This document shows, in pieces, positions 53,441 through 62,632 of a stretch of 64,000 nucleotides of DNA. Source of the DNA: Bradyrhizobium sp. Ai1a-2 (lineage in GTDB: Bacteria; Pseudomonadota; Alphaproteobacteria; Rhizobiales; Xanthobacteraceae); the NCBI RefSeq assembly GCF_000426245.1, contig NZ_AUEZ01000005.1:62001-126000 (forward strand). The letters are read 5' to 3'. Under the pieces are notes generated by a model. It did no database searches, had not been told where the DNA came from, and saw only the letters and a list, made by a program, of their open reading frames with translations. Each line of letters starts with the position of its first letter. Within the stretch, counting starts at the first letter, position 1. The translations under genes and the position numbers were made by a program.

Positions 53441-54513
53441 GAGCCGGATCCAAAATACGCAGTGATATTGGCTTCGACGTGAAAGCGCTCGCCCGACTCG
53501 TTCGCCGCACGGGTGGTGGGGGCGAAAAATGTGGCGCGGGTGAACTGCGGCGACTGTTCCATCAGTCGGATGAGCGCTGGAGCGTCCTGGGTCATGCCGA
53601 CAACTTGCACCTTGTTGCCTTCGATGCGCAGCTCGGTCACATAGGTCGTGTCAGGCAGCACGCGCGAGAGCGCTTCCAGCACCATCACGCTCGACGGCGT
53701 GGTCTGCTTGCGCTTTGCCAATAGCCCGATCCCGGTTGCCATGCCATTGGCGTCAACCCGCAACGCCGCGCGGCGCTGCGAAATCTGCCGCTGAATATCC
53801 TCCTGTTCAGATTGCAGCGATCCGCCCAGATAAATGCTCAGGAACAACGACGCAGCGGCGGCAACGCCCGTTGAGACCAGGACGACGCGCAACAGGCGCG
53901 GGACATCCGGCCCCACCACACTGTGAAGCCGCTTGTCGAGCAGCGTCACCCGAACCGGCGCTTCGCCGCTGCCGACGGCCGGCGCATGGATGGCAACGGA
54001 TGCGGCGCCCAGCCTCTCGGCCAGCTGCACCAATGGGTCGACCTTCGACGCCGAGGTCGCGCTGAAGGCAACTTCGATCCGATCGTCAGCGACTGGAACC
54101 GGCGAGCTCCAGCCGAAGACAGCCTCGCTCGCGGACCATGGCGTCAGACGGTCGACCTGGGAGCGAATCATGCCATCGAGAAAATCGGCTGCCCGCATCG
54201 GGAAGTCGAGCGGACGAGTCATGACATGGTCGGGCGGCAATTGCACCTCGACACGGCTGCCCTTGAAGGCTGCACTCCACTGCGCCGGCAACGGCGGCTC
54301 CGGCGTGCCGTGTTGCATCCGGAAGGAGAGAGTTGTCGGAGCATGATTGTCTTTCGATGCAGCCATGCGCGCGGTGAATGTGCCATCTGCATTCTCGTCA
54401 AGCTGGATACGCCGCTGACGCACCAGCCTGTCGGCGATGCTGTCGATCGCGCCGGCAATCGCCGCAATCCATTGTCCGAAAAATTCTCTGCTCTGCGCGA
54501 TCATCGCCATCAC
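53437..54513 (-). CDS. gspL: Type II secretion platform protein GspL
   Basis: 358 residues. Cytoplasmic N-terminal part (actin-like region with PLDFPMRAADFLDGMIRSQ), one membrane helix about 211-230 (VVLVSTGVAAAASLFLSIYL), and a periplasmic PilN/GspL-type domain (LEALSRVLPDTTYVTELRIEGNKVQVVGMT). It anchors the GspE ATPase to the membrane. Overlaps gspK by four bases. Confidence 0.8.
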   Translation of the reverse strand: MMAMIAQSREFFGQWIAAIAGAIDSIADRLVRQRRIQLDENADGTFTARMAASKDNHAPTTLSFRMQHGTPEPPLPAQWSAAFKGSRVEVQLPPDHVMTRPLDFPMRAADFLDGMIRSQVDRLTPWSASEAVFGWSSPVPVADDRIEVAFSATSASKVDPLVQLAERLGAASVAIHAPAVGSGEAPVRVTLLDKRLHSVVGPDVPRLLRVVLVSTGVAAAASLFLSIYLGGSLQSEQEDIQRQISQRRAALRVDANGMATGIGLLAKRKQTTPSSVMVLEALSRVLPDTTYVTELRIEGNKVQVVGMTQDAPALIRLMEQSPQFTRATFFAPTTRAANESGERFHVEANITAYFGSGS

Positions 54514-55424
54514 GTGCTCCCGCGGCGGGAAACGACGTTTCGCGGTGCTATGTCATCCTGCCATGACAGCACCCGATAGGGCTCGACCTTGTCGCCCATG
54601 GCGATCACGACCTCCGAGGCGGTATGGCGACCATTGCGAAAACGGATCGTGGTCTCAACGCGATAACAAGGACTCGTCGTGGTCGAAGCATCTTTCTTCG
54701 CCGAATCGGACGGCTGCGACGCCGGTCGGGCGGCGTTCAGCGAGGCTAAGTTCCCCCCGAACGGATCTTGCTTGTTCGCAGGTTTATCGGGCATGGCCTC
54801 GATGACCTCCGGCGCCGCGATCTCCGGATCGACATCGGGAGATCCGTTGAACACCGTAACGAAAGGCAGTGCACGCTCCACCAGCGCAGCCGGGAGGCCT
54901 ACGACCAAGGACAATTCATTGACATGGACAAACGGGGCCTGCCGCGGCGAGTAGCCGGCCGAATTGTAACGCGCCTCCTCCTCGTTCGCGCTGCCGGGAA
55001 CGGGCCGGGTTCGCCAGCCGACGACTCGATCCGCATATTCGATGGCCGCATCCTTGCCGGCGCCCAGTGTGGTAAACAGGCCGGCCAACATTTCCTTGGA
55101 AGCGAAATTCAGATCGATGCGGGCAGCCTCGGACGTGAAGGCGACCTGGACGCTCGCATCATCCATGCGGAAGTGAAAGCCGCCGCGCGGAGGCTTGGCA
55201 CGTTCGTCCGCCAGCGCCAGTTGGTAGGAGGTCAACTCGAGACTCGCTGATACCAGCGCTTCGGTCTGCAGCGCCGTCTCGTTGACCGCGATCGCACGCG
55301 TGGACGCCGATAGATAGGCGGCAAAGACTATCGCGAGCGATGACAGCGCCGCGAGGATCCACAGCACGGCGACGATGACGAAGCCGCGCTGGCCGGAGGA
55401 TTTGCGTGCGTCGATCACTGTCAT
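54510..55424 (-). CDS. gspK: Type II secretion minor pseudopilin GspK
   Basis: 304 residues from ATG 55424, in a TGATG overlap with gspJ. Prepilin leader with RGFVIVAVLWILAALSSLAIV near the N-terminus. Lacks the Glu5 of other pseudopilins, as GspK should, and has the large alpha domain (RIDLNFASKEMLAGLF and HVNELSLVVGLP). It caps the pseudopilus tip with GspI and GspJ. Confidence 0.88.
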   Translation of the reverse strand: MTVIDARKSSGQRGFVIVAVLWILAALSSLAIVFAAYLSASTRAIAVNETALQTEALVSASLELTSYQLALADERAKPPRGGFHFRMDDASVQVAFTSEAARIDLNFASKEMLAGLFTTLGAGKDAAIEYADRVVGWRTRPVPGSANEEEARYNSAGYSPRQAPFVHVNELSLVVGLPAALVERALPFVTVFNGSPDVDPEIAAPEVIEAMPDKPANKQDPFGGNLASLNAARPASQPSDSAKKDASTTTSPCYRVETTIRFRNGRHTASEVVIAMGDKVEPYRVLSWQDDIAPRNVVSRRGST

Positions 55425-56134
55425 CACGTCTTCCCCGGCTCGGCGGAGCCTTGCGCGCCGTCCTTGTTGTCGTCGCATTTTCCGTCCGGTTTCATGCAAT
55501 CGCTCGGCAATTGGACATGAACCGGCGCGATCGTCGAGACCGACAGCACGCGTTGGCTCGCGGCATCGCGCATCGTCAGCTTGATCATTGCCGGCAGCCG
55601 GTCGACGTTTCGCCACGTGCCTTTCCAGACATGATCGGGGCCGGCATAGGCGAATGACAGTCGAAAGGGCGCGCGAAGCAGCACCACCGGATCGCCGAGA
55701 TGCGTTTGTTCCGATAGCGACACTCCAACCGGCAGCGGTGTGAAGCGCGTTCGCGAGCGGACCGTGACGAACTCGCCGCGCTCCCTGGTTTCACCGAGAC
55801 GTACCACGTCCAGCCCCGTCCCGGCGTTCGGCCCCACCGCCGTCCGCACGAACGTGACAGACAATTCCGATCCGTCGAACAGCGGACGGCGCGAATCGCG
55901 GTTGGCAGGAACGAATTCGGCTGCGGCCAGGTCCGCGGCAATCCGCTCGAGCGCTATGCCGGTCAGTTCACTGCGCTGGATCCGGCCAAATCCCGTGTTC
56001 CAGTTCGACAGCCACTGCGCGGTGATGGTCGCGAGCGCCGACAGCAGCAGCCCCATCAGCGCCAGCGCGATGATGGTTTCGATCAGCGTAAATCCGCGCT
56101 CATGCGCGCGCTGCGTTACCGATGCCGGGCTCAT
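55424..56134 (-). CDS. gspJ: Type II secretion minor pseudopilin GspJ
   Basis: 236 residues. Leader cleaved within RGFTLIETIIALALMGLLL (Glu at +5 present). The globular part is beta-rich and ends in a charged, Asp/Lys-rich tail with two Cys. Coupled to gspI by ATGA and to gspK by TGATG. Forms the pseudopilus tip complex. Confidence 0.88.
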   Translation of the reverse strand: MSPASVTQRAHERGFTLIETIIALALMGLLLSALATITAQWLSNWNTGFGRIQRSELTGIALERIAADLAAAEFVPANRDSRRPLFDGSELSVTFVRTAVGPNAGTGLDVVRLGETRERGEFVTVRSRTRFTPLPVGVSLSEQTHLGDPVVLLRAPFRLSFAYAGPDHVWKGTWRNVDRLPAMIKLTMRDAASQRVLSVSTIAPVHVQLPSDCMKPDGKCDDNKDGAQGSAEPGKT

Positions 56135-56535
56135 TCTGATAGCCTCGGCATCAAGCGCACGGTCCGAACATCGGATAGTGCACCGGTGGGCGACCTGACG
56201 CGAATCCTCACCAGTTCAGGCGTCCATGGCACATTGGCGCCAGGAACATTCCAATCGTCGCCAAGCGGACTGACGTCGATCGTCCAGCGATAACCCTCGG
56301 CTTGGCCCGTCGAGGTGCCCTGCTGCAATTCCGCGCGCGGCGGAACGCCCACCGTCATCAAGGTGCGCGCCGACTGCATCAGCGCCACATGCTGTTCCAA
56401 TGCGCGCACGCCGCGCATGTTGCCGGCCATGACGGCACCGATCGCGATAATGGAAACGGCTACCACCGCCAGCGCCACCAGCACTTCGATGATCGTGAAA
56501 CCCGCGTCGGGGCGATTAGTTGGTGGCGGTGGCAC
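56131..56535 (-). CDS. gspI: Type II secretion minor pseudopilin GspI
   Basis: 134 residues from GTG 56535, preferred over ATG 56583 because GAGG lies eight bases upstream and the leader (about 12 residues, PPPPTNRPDAG) then has a normal length. The N-terminal helix GFTIIEVLVALAVVAVSIIA carries Glu5. Overlaps gspH by 20 bases and gspJ by four. Confidence 0.85.
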   Translation of the reverse strand: MPPPPTNRPDAGFTIIEVLVALAVVAVSIIAIGAVMAGNMRGVRALEQHVALMQSARTLMTVGVPPRAELQQGTSTGQAEGYRWTIDVSPLGDDWNVPGANVPWTPELVRIRVRSPTGALSDVRTVRLMPRLSE

Positions 56536-56980
56536 GGGAAACAACCTCGACCCTTCCGGTGAGCCAGTTGACGCGGATTTCATAGCCGGCGTCGAACCGC
56601 GTCAGCGCGATGGATCCGCCGCACGAACTGCCGTTGGCGAAGAAGCGAATGGTCGACAGCGCCGCCTGCCGCTGGCAGGTCTGCGGCAACAGCGCATCGA
56701 AGCGCACGTCGTCGGGAACACGGACGGTCGACCGCGACGAACCGGAATGGATCACGCGGCTGGTCGCGTCGACCAGCGTCGCGATGCTGGTATTGCGGTT
56801 GATGGCGGCGTTGCGGTCCGCTTTGAGGAGCGTCGCGGTCTGCAGCGCATAGGCTTGCAGCCGCGACCGCGACGTCTGGCGTGGAATGAACGGCAGCAGC
56901 ACGGCAGCCAGCAATGCGATGATGGCGAGCACACACACCATCTCCAGCAGGGTGAACCCGCGTTGCGTGACGTCATTCAT
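56516..56980 (-). CDS. gspH: Type II secretion minor pseudopilin GspH
   Basis: 154 residues from ATG 56980; the frame is open to 57133 but that part overlaps gspG. Short leader MNDVTQRG and the helix FTLLEMVCVLAIIALLAAVLL. The beta-rich head includes a disulfide candidate (TCQRQ and SSCGGS). Overlaps gspG by eight bases. Confidence 0.88.
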   Translation of the reverse strand: MNDVTQRGFTLLEMVCVLAIIALLAAVLLPFIPRQTSRSRLQAYALQTATLLKADRNAAINRNTSIATLVDATSRVIHSGSSRSTVRVPDDVRFDALLPQTCQRQAALSTIRFFANGSSCGGSIALTRFDAGYEIRVNWLTGRVEVVSRATATN

Positions 56981-57488
56981 CTCGGGAGGCAGTCGTCTTT
57001 TCGAGAGAAATGTCGGCGGAATTGCCACTGCCACCCTCCTGGCCATCCGCTCCAAAGGAGACGATGTCATAGGGCCCATGCTCGCCGGGCGACCGATAGA
57101 TGTAAGCGTGATTCCAGGGATCCTTCGGGACATTGCCGCCCTTCAGATACGGGCCATTCCACGCGGCAAGCCCCGGCGTCCGCTGCACCAGCGCGGCAAG
57201 ACCTTCAGCAGACGAAGGAAACCGGCCGGCATCGAGATAGAACAGGTCGAGTGCGCTCGAGAAGCTCTGCAGCTGGATGCGCGCGGCCTTGACCTTGGAC
57301 TCGCTGAGATAATTGAGCACACGCGGGCCAATCAAGCCCATGATAAGGCCGATGATGGCGATCACGACCAACATTTCGACCAGCGTGAAGCCCTCCTGGC
57401 CGCGATAGGCGCCCTCTTTTCTCTCGCGGGCACCCACATGCCCGAAACGGGTGGCAAGCGATCCAGCGATACTCTTGAGCGAAATCAT
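56973..57488 (-). CDS. gspG: Type II secretion major pseudopilin GspG
   Basis: 171 residues from ATG 57488 (AAGGG seven bases upstream). The leader is unusually long, about 33 residues, before GFTLVEMLVVIAIIGLIMGLI. The C-terminal part has the GspG features GRFPSSAEGLAALVQ, GPYLKGGNVPKDPWNHAYIYRSPG and the calcium-site region GADGQEGGSGNSADI. It builds the pseudopilus. 16 bases after gspF. Confidence 0.92.
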   Translation of the reverse strand: MISLKSIAGSLATRFGHVGARERKEGAYRGQEGFTLVEMLVVIAIIGLIMGLIGPRVLNYLSESKVKAARIQLQSFSSALDLFYLDAGRFPSSAEGLAALVQRTPGLAAWNGPYLKGGNVPKDPWNHAYIYRSPGEHGPYDIVSFGADGQEGGSGNSADISLEKTTASRDE

Positions 57489-57504
57489 GATGTAACCCTT
57501 GCTC

Positions 57505-58716
57505 TTAACCGACAAGTTGCGTGACGGACAGCAGCGCGGTCATGACCGATACGATCAATCCGCCGACGACCGTGCTGATCGTGATGATTGCGAGCGGTCC
57601 GACGATGCCGACGATACGGTCAAGGCTGCGCTGCAATTTCGCTTCGTAGAATTCGGCGACCCGTCCCGACAGGATCGGCAACTGCCCCGTTTCTTCACCG
57701 AGCCGAAGCATGCGGACCGCCATCGGCGGCAGGCTGTTGGCAACAGCGAGCGCTTCCGACAATTTCCCGCCATGCCGGACGCGATCGGAAGCGGCCGTCC
57801 AGCTTGCTTCGCTTCCTGTCACCGCCATGATGTCGACCAGGATACGCAAGGTGGCCGTGAGATTGACACCGCTGCCGAGCAGGACACCAAGATTGCGGCA
57901 GAACAGGCTGGCGCGGTAGAACTGAAAGATGTTGCCGATAAGCGGCAGCTGCGACAACCCGTTCACCATTGCCGCGCGCACGCCAGCCTGGCGAAACAGC
58001 CACCAGACCATCGCAATGACCGCAGCCGCGATCAACATGGCTGCCGTCGCATTGGCGCGCAGGAAATCCGACAACTTGATGAAGCTGGCGAGCGCTGTAT
58101 CGGACTTCGCGCCGAAATCCCCGAGCACGGTCGAGAACTGCGGCAGTACGAACAGAAGAAAGAACAGCATCACGCCGGAAGCTGCGACCAGAACGAAAGC
58201 GGGATACTGCATGGCGTCGGTGAGTTTCCGCCGCATCTGTTCGGAACGCGCGCGCTCCGCGCCGAGCATTTCGAGCACGGAATCGAGCGTGCCGGAGACT
58301 TCGCCGACGCGCACCAAGGCACCATACATCGGCGGAAACAGGTTCGGATGATCCGCCACCGCATCGGCGAAACTCTCGCTGGCAAGCAGGGCCGCCCGGA
58401 TCTTCGCCACGATGGGACGCATCCGCCCGACATCGGCATCGCCCGACAGCAGTTCGAGGGCATCGTCGAGGCGCGCGCCGGCCTTGAGCAGCAGCGCGAG
58501 GTCGCGCGTGAAAGTGGTGATCTCGGCGGCGCTCGGCCGGCCGAACAGGCCGTGACCTCCGGAACTGTGGGAAGCTCGCTTGTCTTCGATGGTTTCGATC
58601 GGCAGGAGCCGCAGATATTCGATCCGGCGCGCGACCTCGGCGGCCGTCGGTGCGCTGATCGTGCCGTTCACGATCTCGCCGTTCTGGGTCAGAGCGCGGT
58701 AGCGGAAATTCGGCAC
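57505..58716 (-). CDS. gspF: Type II secretion inner-membrane platform protein GspF
   Basis: 403 residues, two repeated T2SSF helical domains separated by membrane segments (residues about 168-190, 220-243, 370-395). Family marks: FTRDLALLLKAGARLDDAL and VGEVSGTLDSVLEML, LGEETGQLP. It contacts GspE and the pseudopilus base. Four bases after gspE. Confidence 0.92.
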   Translation of the reverse strand: MPNFRYRALTQNGEIVNGTISAPTAAEVARRIEYLRLLPIETIEDKRASHSSGGHGLFGRPSAAEITTFTRDLALLLKAGARLDDALELLSGDADVGRMRPIVAKIRAALLASESFADAVADHPNLFPPMYGALVRVGEVSGTLDSVLEMLGAERARSEQMRRKLTDAMQYPAFVLVAASGVMLFFLLFVLPQFSTVLGDFGAKSDTALASFIKLSDFLRANATAAMLIAAAVIAMVWWLFRQAGVRAAMVNGLSQLPLIGNIFQFYRASLFCRNLGVLLGSGVNLTATLRILVDIMAVTGSEASWTAASDRVRHGGKLSEALAVANSLPPMAVRMLRLGEETGQLPILSGRVAEFYEAKLQRSLDRIVGIVGPLAIITISTVVGGLIVSVMTALLSVTQLVG

Positions 58717-58720
58717 GTGG

Positions 58721-60451
58721 TCACCGCATGGTCGTGACGCGGAGAATTTCGGCAGGCGATGTCAGCCCGGCGCGGCATTTGGCGATGCCGTCGTCAAGCA
58801 TTGTCGTCATCCCCGCATGGATCACCATGGTATCGATCTTCAGCCCGTCGGTTTTCTCCCCGATCAGTTCACGCAGCTCGTTGGAAATTTCGAGCAGCTC
58901 GAAAACGCCGAGCCGGCCGCGATAGCCGGTGCCGCTGCAGCGTTCACACCCGCACGGTTCCTGGATCGTTTCGCCGGCTCGGAACCCGAATGCGACAAGC
59001 CGCGGATCCTCGGCGAAATCGGCGGGTCCGAGCGTCCGTCCTGATTTGCAGCGTTCACACAGCTGCCGGACAAGACGCTGCGCGATCACGCCGCGCAGGA
59101 CCGAGCGCAAGAGATAACCTTCGACCCCGAGGTCGAGCAGGCGCGGCACCGCCGCAGCTGCGGTCTCGGTATGCAACGTCGTCAGCACCAGATGGCCGGT
59201 GAGAGCCGCATGGATCGCGACATGCGCGGTCTCGGAATCTCTGATTTCGCCGACCATGATCACGTCCGGGTCCTGGCGCACGAACGAGCGCAACGCGGTG
59301 GCAAAGGTCAGGCCGATCGCGGGCTTGATCTGGGATTGATTGACGCCGGGGATTTCGTACTCGACCGGATCTTCGATGGTCAGGATCTTGCGTGTCGGCT
59401 CGTTGAGGATTGAGAGGATCGTCGCAAGTGTCGTCGTCTTGCCGCTGCCGGTCGGACCGGTGATGACGATCATGCCGTGCGGCAGTGCGAGCAGCCGCCG
59501 CAGCTTGCTTTCGTCCGGAGCGGAAAATCCCAGTTTTTCCACGACCAGCAGCCCGCGATCCTTCGGCAGGATGCGAATGACGGCCGATTCGCCGTGCTGC
59601 GTTGGCATGATCGCGACGCGGATATCGATGTCGGAACGCCCTGCCCGCAACCGCGCCGCACCATCCTGCGGCAGCCGGCGCTCGGCGATGTTGAGATTGG
59701 CGATGATCTTGATGCGGGAAATGACGGCTTGCGGCAGCACACCGGACAGCGCCGCCACCGGCCGGAGCAGGCCGTCGATGCGCAGACGCACCACGAGGCC
59801 GGAAAGGAACGGCTCGATGTGGATATCACTGGCGCGAAGTTCGACAGCTTTTTCAACCAGATCATTGACCGCGCGGACCACCGGCGCGCCGCTCGCAAGA
59901 TCGCGCAGGCTCTCGATGTCGTCCTCGCGTGGCAGTGCCGCCGCCGGTCCGGCTGCATCCGTGTCGTCGACATTCAGCCGTTGATCGAGGACGACGGCAA
60001 CGTCCTCGGATGTTGCGATCTTGATCGTGACGGCGGTTCCGAGCACGATCTGCGCCGCGCGTTGCGTCGCCTGATCGGTCGGATCGACGACCGCGAGCGT
60101 CATCGCGCCATCGGATGTGGTGCACGGATAGACCATGGTCTCGCGCAGGAAGCGCTGCGAGAACGACGCCGCGAGCGGCGCGGCCGACATCATCTCCTGC
60201 AGGGTCACACGGCCGAGCCCGAAAAAACGGGCGGCCTCGTCGGCAAATTCTGCGGGCGAGAGATCAGTGATTTCCCAAAGCTTGTGGTGACGACGATCGG
60301 GGCCGCTCTGTCCGGCCGGGTCCGCCTCCCCATCGACCGGCGTCAAATGCCTGTTCTGACGGAGGTAGTCGACGAACTGCGAGGACCGATCGCTGGCCAT
60401 TTCGTCTTTTTCCGTCACATTGGTTTCGAGTAGCGCAGACATCAGCCGCAT
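58721..60451 (-). CDS. gspE: Type II secretion ATPase GspE
   Basis: 576 residues (starts at 60442 or 60400 are possible). N1E/MshEN-like domain about 55-150, then the AAA-type motor: ASDIHIEP, Walker A GPTGSGKTT, LTIEDPVEY (Asp box), Walker B MVGEIRDSETAHVA, His box LTGHLVLTTLHTE. The tetracysteine zinc motif is present (CERC and CGCERC). It powers pseudopilus assembly in the cytoplasm. First gene of the minus-strand gsp operon, divergent from gspD. Confidence 0.93.
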   Translation of the reverse strand: MRLMSALLETNVTEKDEMASDRSSQFVDYLRQNRHLTPVDGEADPAGQSGPDRRHHKLWEITDLSPAEFADEAARFFGLGRVTLQEMMSAAPLAASFSQRFLRETMVYPCTTSDGAMTLAVVDPTDQATQRAAQIVLGTAVTIKIATSEDVAVVLDQRLNVDDTDAAGPAAALPREDDIESLRDLASGAPVVRAVNDLVEKAVELRASDIHIEPFLSGLVVRLRIDGLLRPVAALSGVLPQAVISRIKIIANLNIAERRLPQDGAARLRAGRSDIDIRVAIMPTQHGESAVIRILPKDRGLLVVEKLGFSAPDESKLRRLLALPHGMIVITGPTGSGKTTTLATILSILNEPTRKILTIEDPVEYEIPGVNQSQIKPAIGLTFATALRSFVRQDPDVIMVGEIRDSETAHVAIHAALTGHLVLTTLHTETAAAAVPRLLDLGVEGYLLRSVLRGVIAQRLVRQLCERCKSGRTLGPADFAEDPRLVAFGFRAGETIQEPCGCERCSGTGYRGRLGVFELLEISNELRELIGEKTDGLKIDTMVIHAGMTTMLDDGIAKCRAGLTSPAEILRVTTMR

Positions 60452-60502
60452 TATCGGCCCGAAGTATGACAGGCATACGCTTCGGCTTCCATCGCAGAAT
60501 GG

Positions 60503-60526
60503 CAGTCATCGTAACAGTCACGTAAC
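60503..60526. promoter_or_regulatory. Tandem repeat CAGTCATCGTAA / CAGTCACGTAAC between gspE and gspD
   Basis: Two adjacent near-identical 12-base units in the 160-base divergent gspE-gspD region. CAGTCA resembles half of the PhoB site, but the 12-base period does not fit the normal 11. Candidate site for joint control of both transcription units. Confidence 0.3.
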
Positions 60527-60610
60527 CAGTTTGTCATGTTCGCTCGCTAACAGTTCGAAGGGACAGGGGCGGATTGTCGAACATCCTCCAGTCGGACACG
60601 GCAAGGACTA

Positions 60611-62619
60611 ATGGTGCGCGTAGGCAAGCTGGGCCGCTACCAACGGATTCGTGGCGGCATTGGCGCCGCGTTTGTTTTGTTGTCGCTGGGGCTATTGGCG
60701 TCCTGCAATTCCGCAACGGTTGGAGGCGTGGACAACGCGCAGCTCGACATCTCCGACAAGGTACGCTCGCTTGATCTGTTGCCGAAGCAATCGCAACCGG
60801 TGAACGCGTCGGGCGCTGGTGGCGGTCAAGGCGGCAGCGTTCGTGCGGCCATGTATGAGGGATCCGAAGTCACGGCCGTGTCGGACGACCGGCCGCAGCC
60901 GGTAGCGAGCGGCAACGGCTTCGATCTGAACTTTGAGAACACGCCAGTCGGCACGGTCGCCAAGGTCGTGCTCGGCGACATATTGCATGTGGGCTACACC
61001 ATCGATCCGCGGGTACAGGGCACGGTGAGCCTGGTGTCGGTCCGTCCGGTGCCGAAGTCGGACATCGTGTTCGTGCTGGAAAATGCCTTGAGATTGAGCG
61101 GCGTCGTGCTGCTTCGCGATACGACCGGCTACCGGCTCACGCCGCTCGGCGACGCGGTCGGCGGCGGCCGGGTCGATACGGCGAGCGGCAATCCCGAGCC
61201 CGGGTTTGGCGTCTCGGTCGTGCCCTTACAAAGCGGCTTGATCGAAACGATACCGCCAGAACCACCGTCCACGTCTATCGCGTCAAGTTCGGCGATGCCC
61301 GCCAGATATCGCGGGTGCTGACCGACATGTTCCTCGGCGGCGGCTCGTCGTCTAGCCTGACCGACAGTGCCGACAGCCAGATCGCGCCGGGATCCGGGCT
61401 GGCGTCGAGCTCGAGTGCTGCCGACCGGCTCTCGCTCAACGGCAATATGGGATCCAACGGTGGTGGTGGCGGCGGCTTTGCCTCCCGCGGCAATCTAGGC
61501 ACGAACGGCACGCCCGGTCTCGGTGGAGCTGGTGGGCTTGGCGCGCAACCCGCCGGTGCCAACCCGAACGGCGGCGGCGCTCCGCTCGACAGCGGCGGCC
61601 GCAGCTCCGGAAACGGCCAGCCGATGATGCAGGACGTGCGGATCACGCCCGACACCGTCAACAACACGCTGCTGATCTACGCTGACCAGGCCAACTACCG
61701 GATCATCGAATCCACGCTGGTGCAGATCGACCAGCCGCAGCTGCAGGTCGCGATCGATGCGACGATTGCCGAAGTCACGCTGAACAACACGTTATCCTAT
61801 GGCGTGCAGGCCTACCTGACGAGCCGGAATGTCGGGTTGAAGCCGAACACCGGCTCCATCCTCAACACCCAGGCCCTCACGGCGCCCGCGACGGTTACCG
61901 ACCCGACGACAGGCGCCGCCACCGTCGCCGGGTCGGTCACCAACGCCTTCATCAATCGGGCCTTCCCCGGCTTCAATTTCCTGATCGGCTCTGAAACCCA
62001 GCCCAGCCTGATCCTGGATGCGCTGCATGCGGTCACCAGCGTCAAGGTGCTCTCCAACCCGTCGCTAGTGGTGATCAACAACCAGGTGGCGACGCTGCAG
62101 GTTGGCGACGTTGTGCCGGTGTCGACCGGGAGTGCGACGGTGCTGACGACGAACAACACCGTCGTCAACACGATCGACTATCGCAACACCGGCATCATCC
62201 TGCGGGTTTCGCCGCGCATCAGCGTCAATGGCAATGTGCGGCTGGACGTCGAGCAGGAGATCAGCAACGTGCCCGCGGCCAGTGCGAACAGCCTGACGCC
62301 GACGGTGTCGGAGCGGCGGGTCAAGAGCCAGATCTCGGTGGCAAACGGTCAGACCGTGCTGCTGGCCGGCCTGATCAGCGAACAGCAGAACGGCACCCGC
62401 AGTGCCCTCCCGGTGTTCGACCAGATTCCGGGCCTCGGCGATGCGTTCGGACACCAGAGCAACAGCACCCAGCGCACCGAGCTGATCATCTTCATCCGCC
62501 CGCAGATCATTCGCGACGGCTCCGACGCTCACGTCGTGGCCGAAGAACTGCGATCGAAATTGCGCGGCAGCATTGCCACGACCCCGACCAACGCCCCGAT
62601 CACGACCAGCTTCCATTGA
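60611..62619 (+). pseudogene. gspD: Secretin gspD, disrupted by internal deletion and frameshift
   Basis: The gene begins at 60611 with a lipoprotein signal (LGLLASC, Cys32) and an N0 domain (FDLNFENTPVGTVAKVVLGDI to YRLTPLGDAV). At VSVVPLQ (about 61231) the normal N1 start is followed at once by junk ending at 61321. In the next frame the sequence resumes at 61231-61240 with KRLDRNDTARTTV and VYRVKFGDARQISRVL, the start of a later N domain. It then runs through a Gly/Asn-rich insert and a full secretin domain (VKVLSNPSLVVINNQVATLQ, VPVSTGS, GLISE) to 62619. I infer that N1 and probably N2 are deleted and the frame is lost. Confidence 0.82.
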
Positions 62620-62632
62620 GCAGGACAACAGA

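Noticed and set aside
61315-62619. Second half of gspD as an independent secretin gene starting at GTG 61315 or ATG 61324
   Set aside because: No ribosome site or signal peptide, and the reading frame continues upstream of 61315 with normal secretin sequence, which shows a broken gene rather than a separate one.
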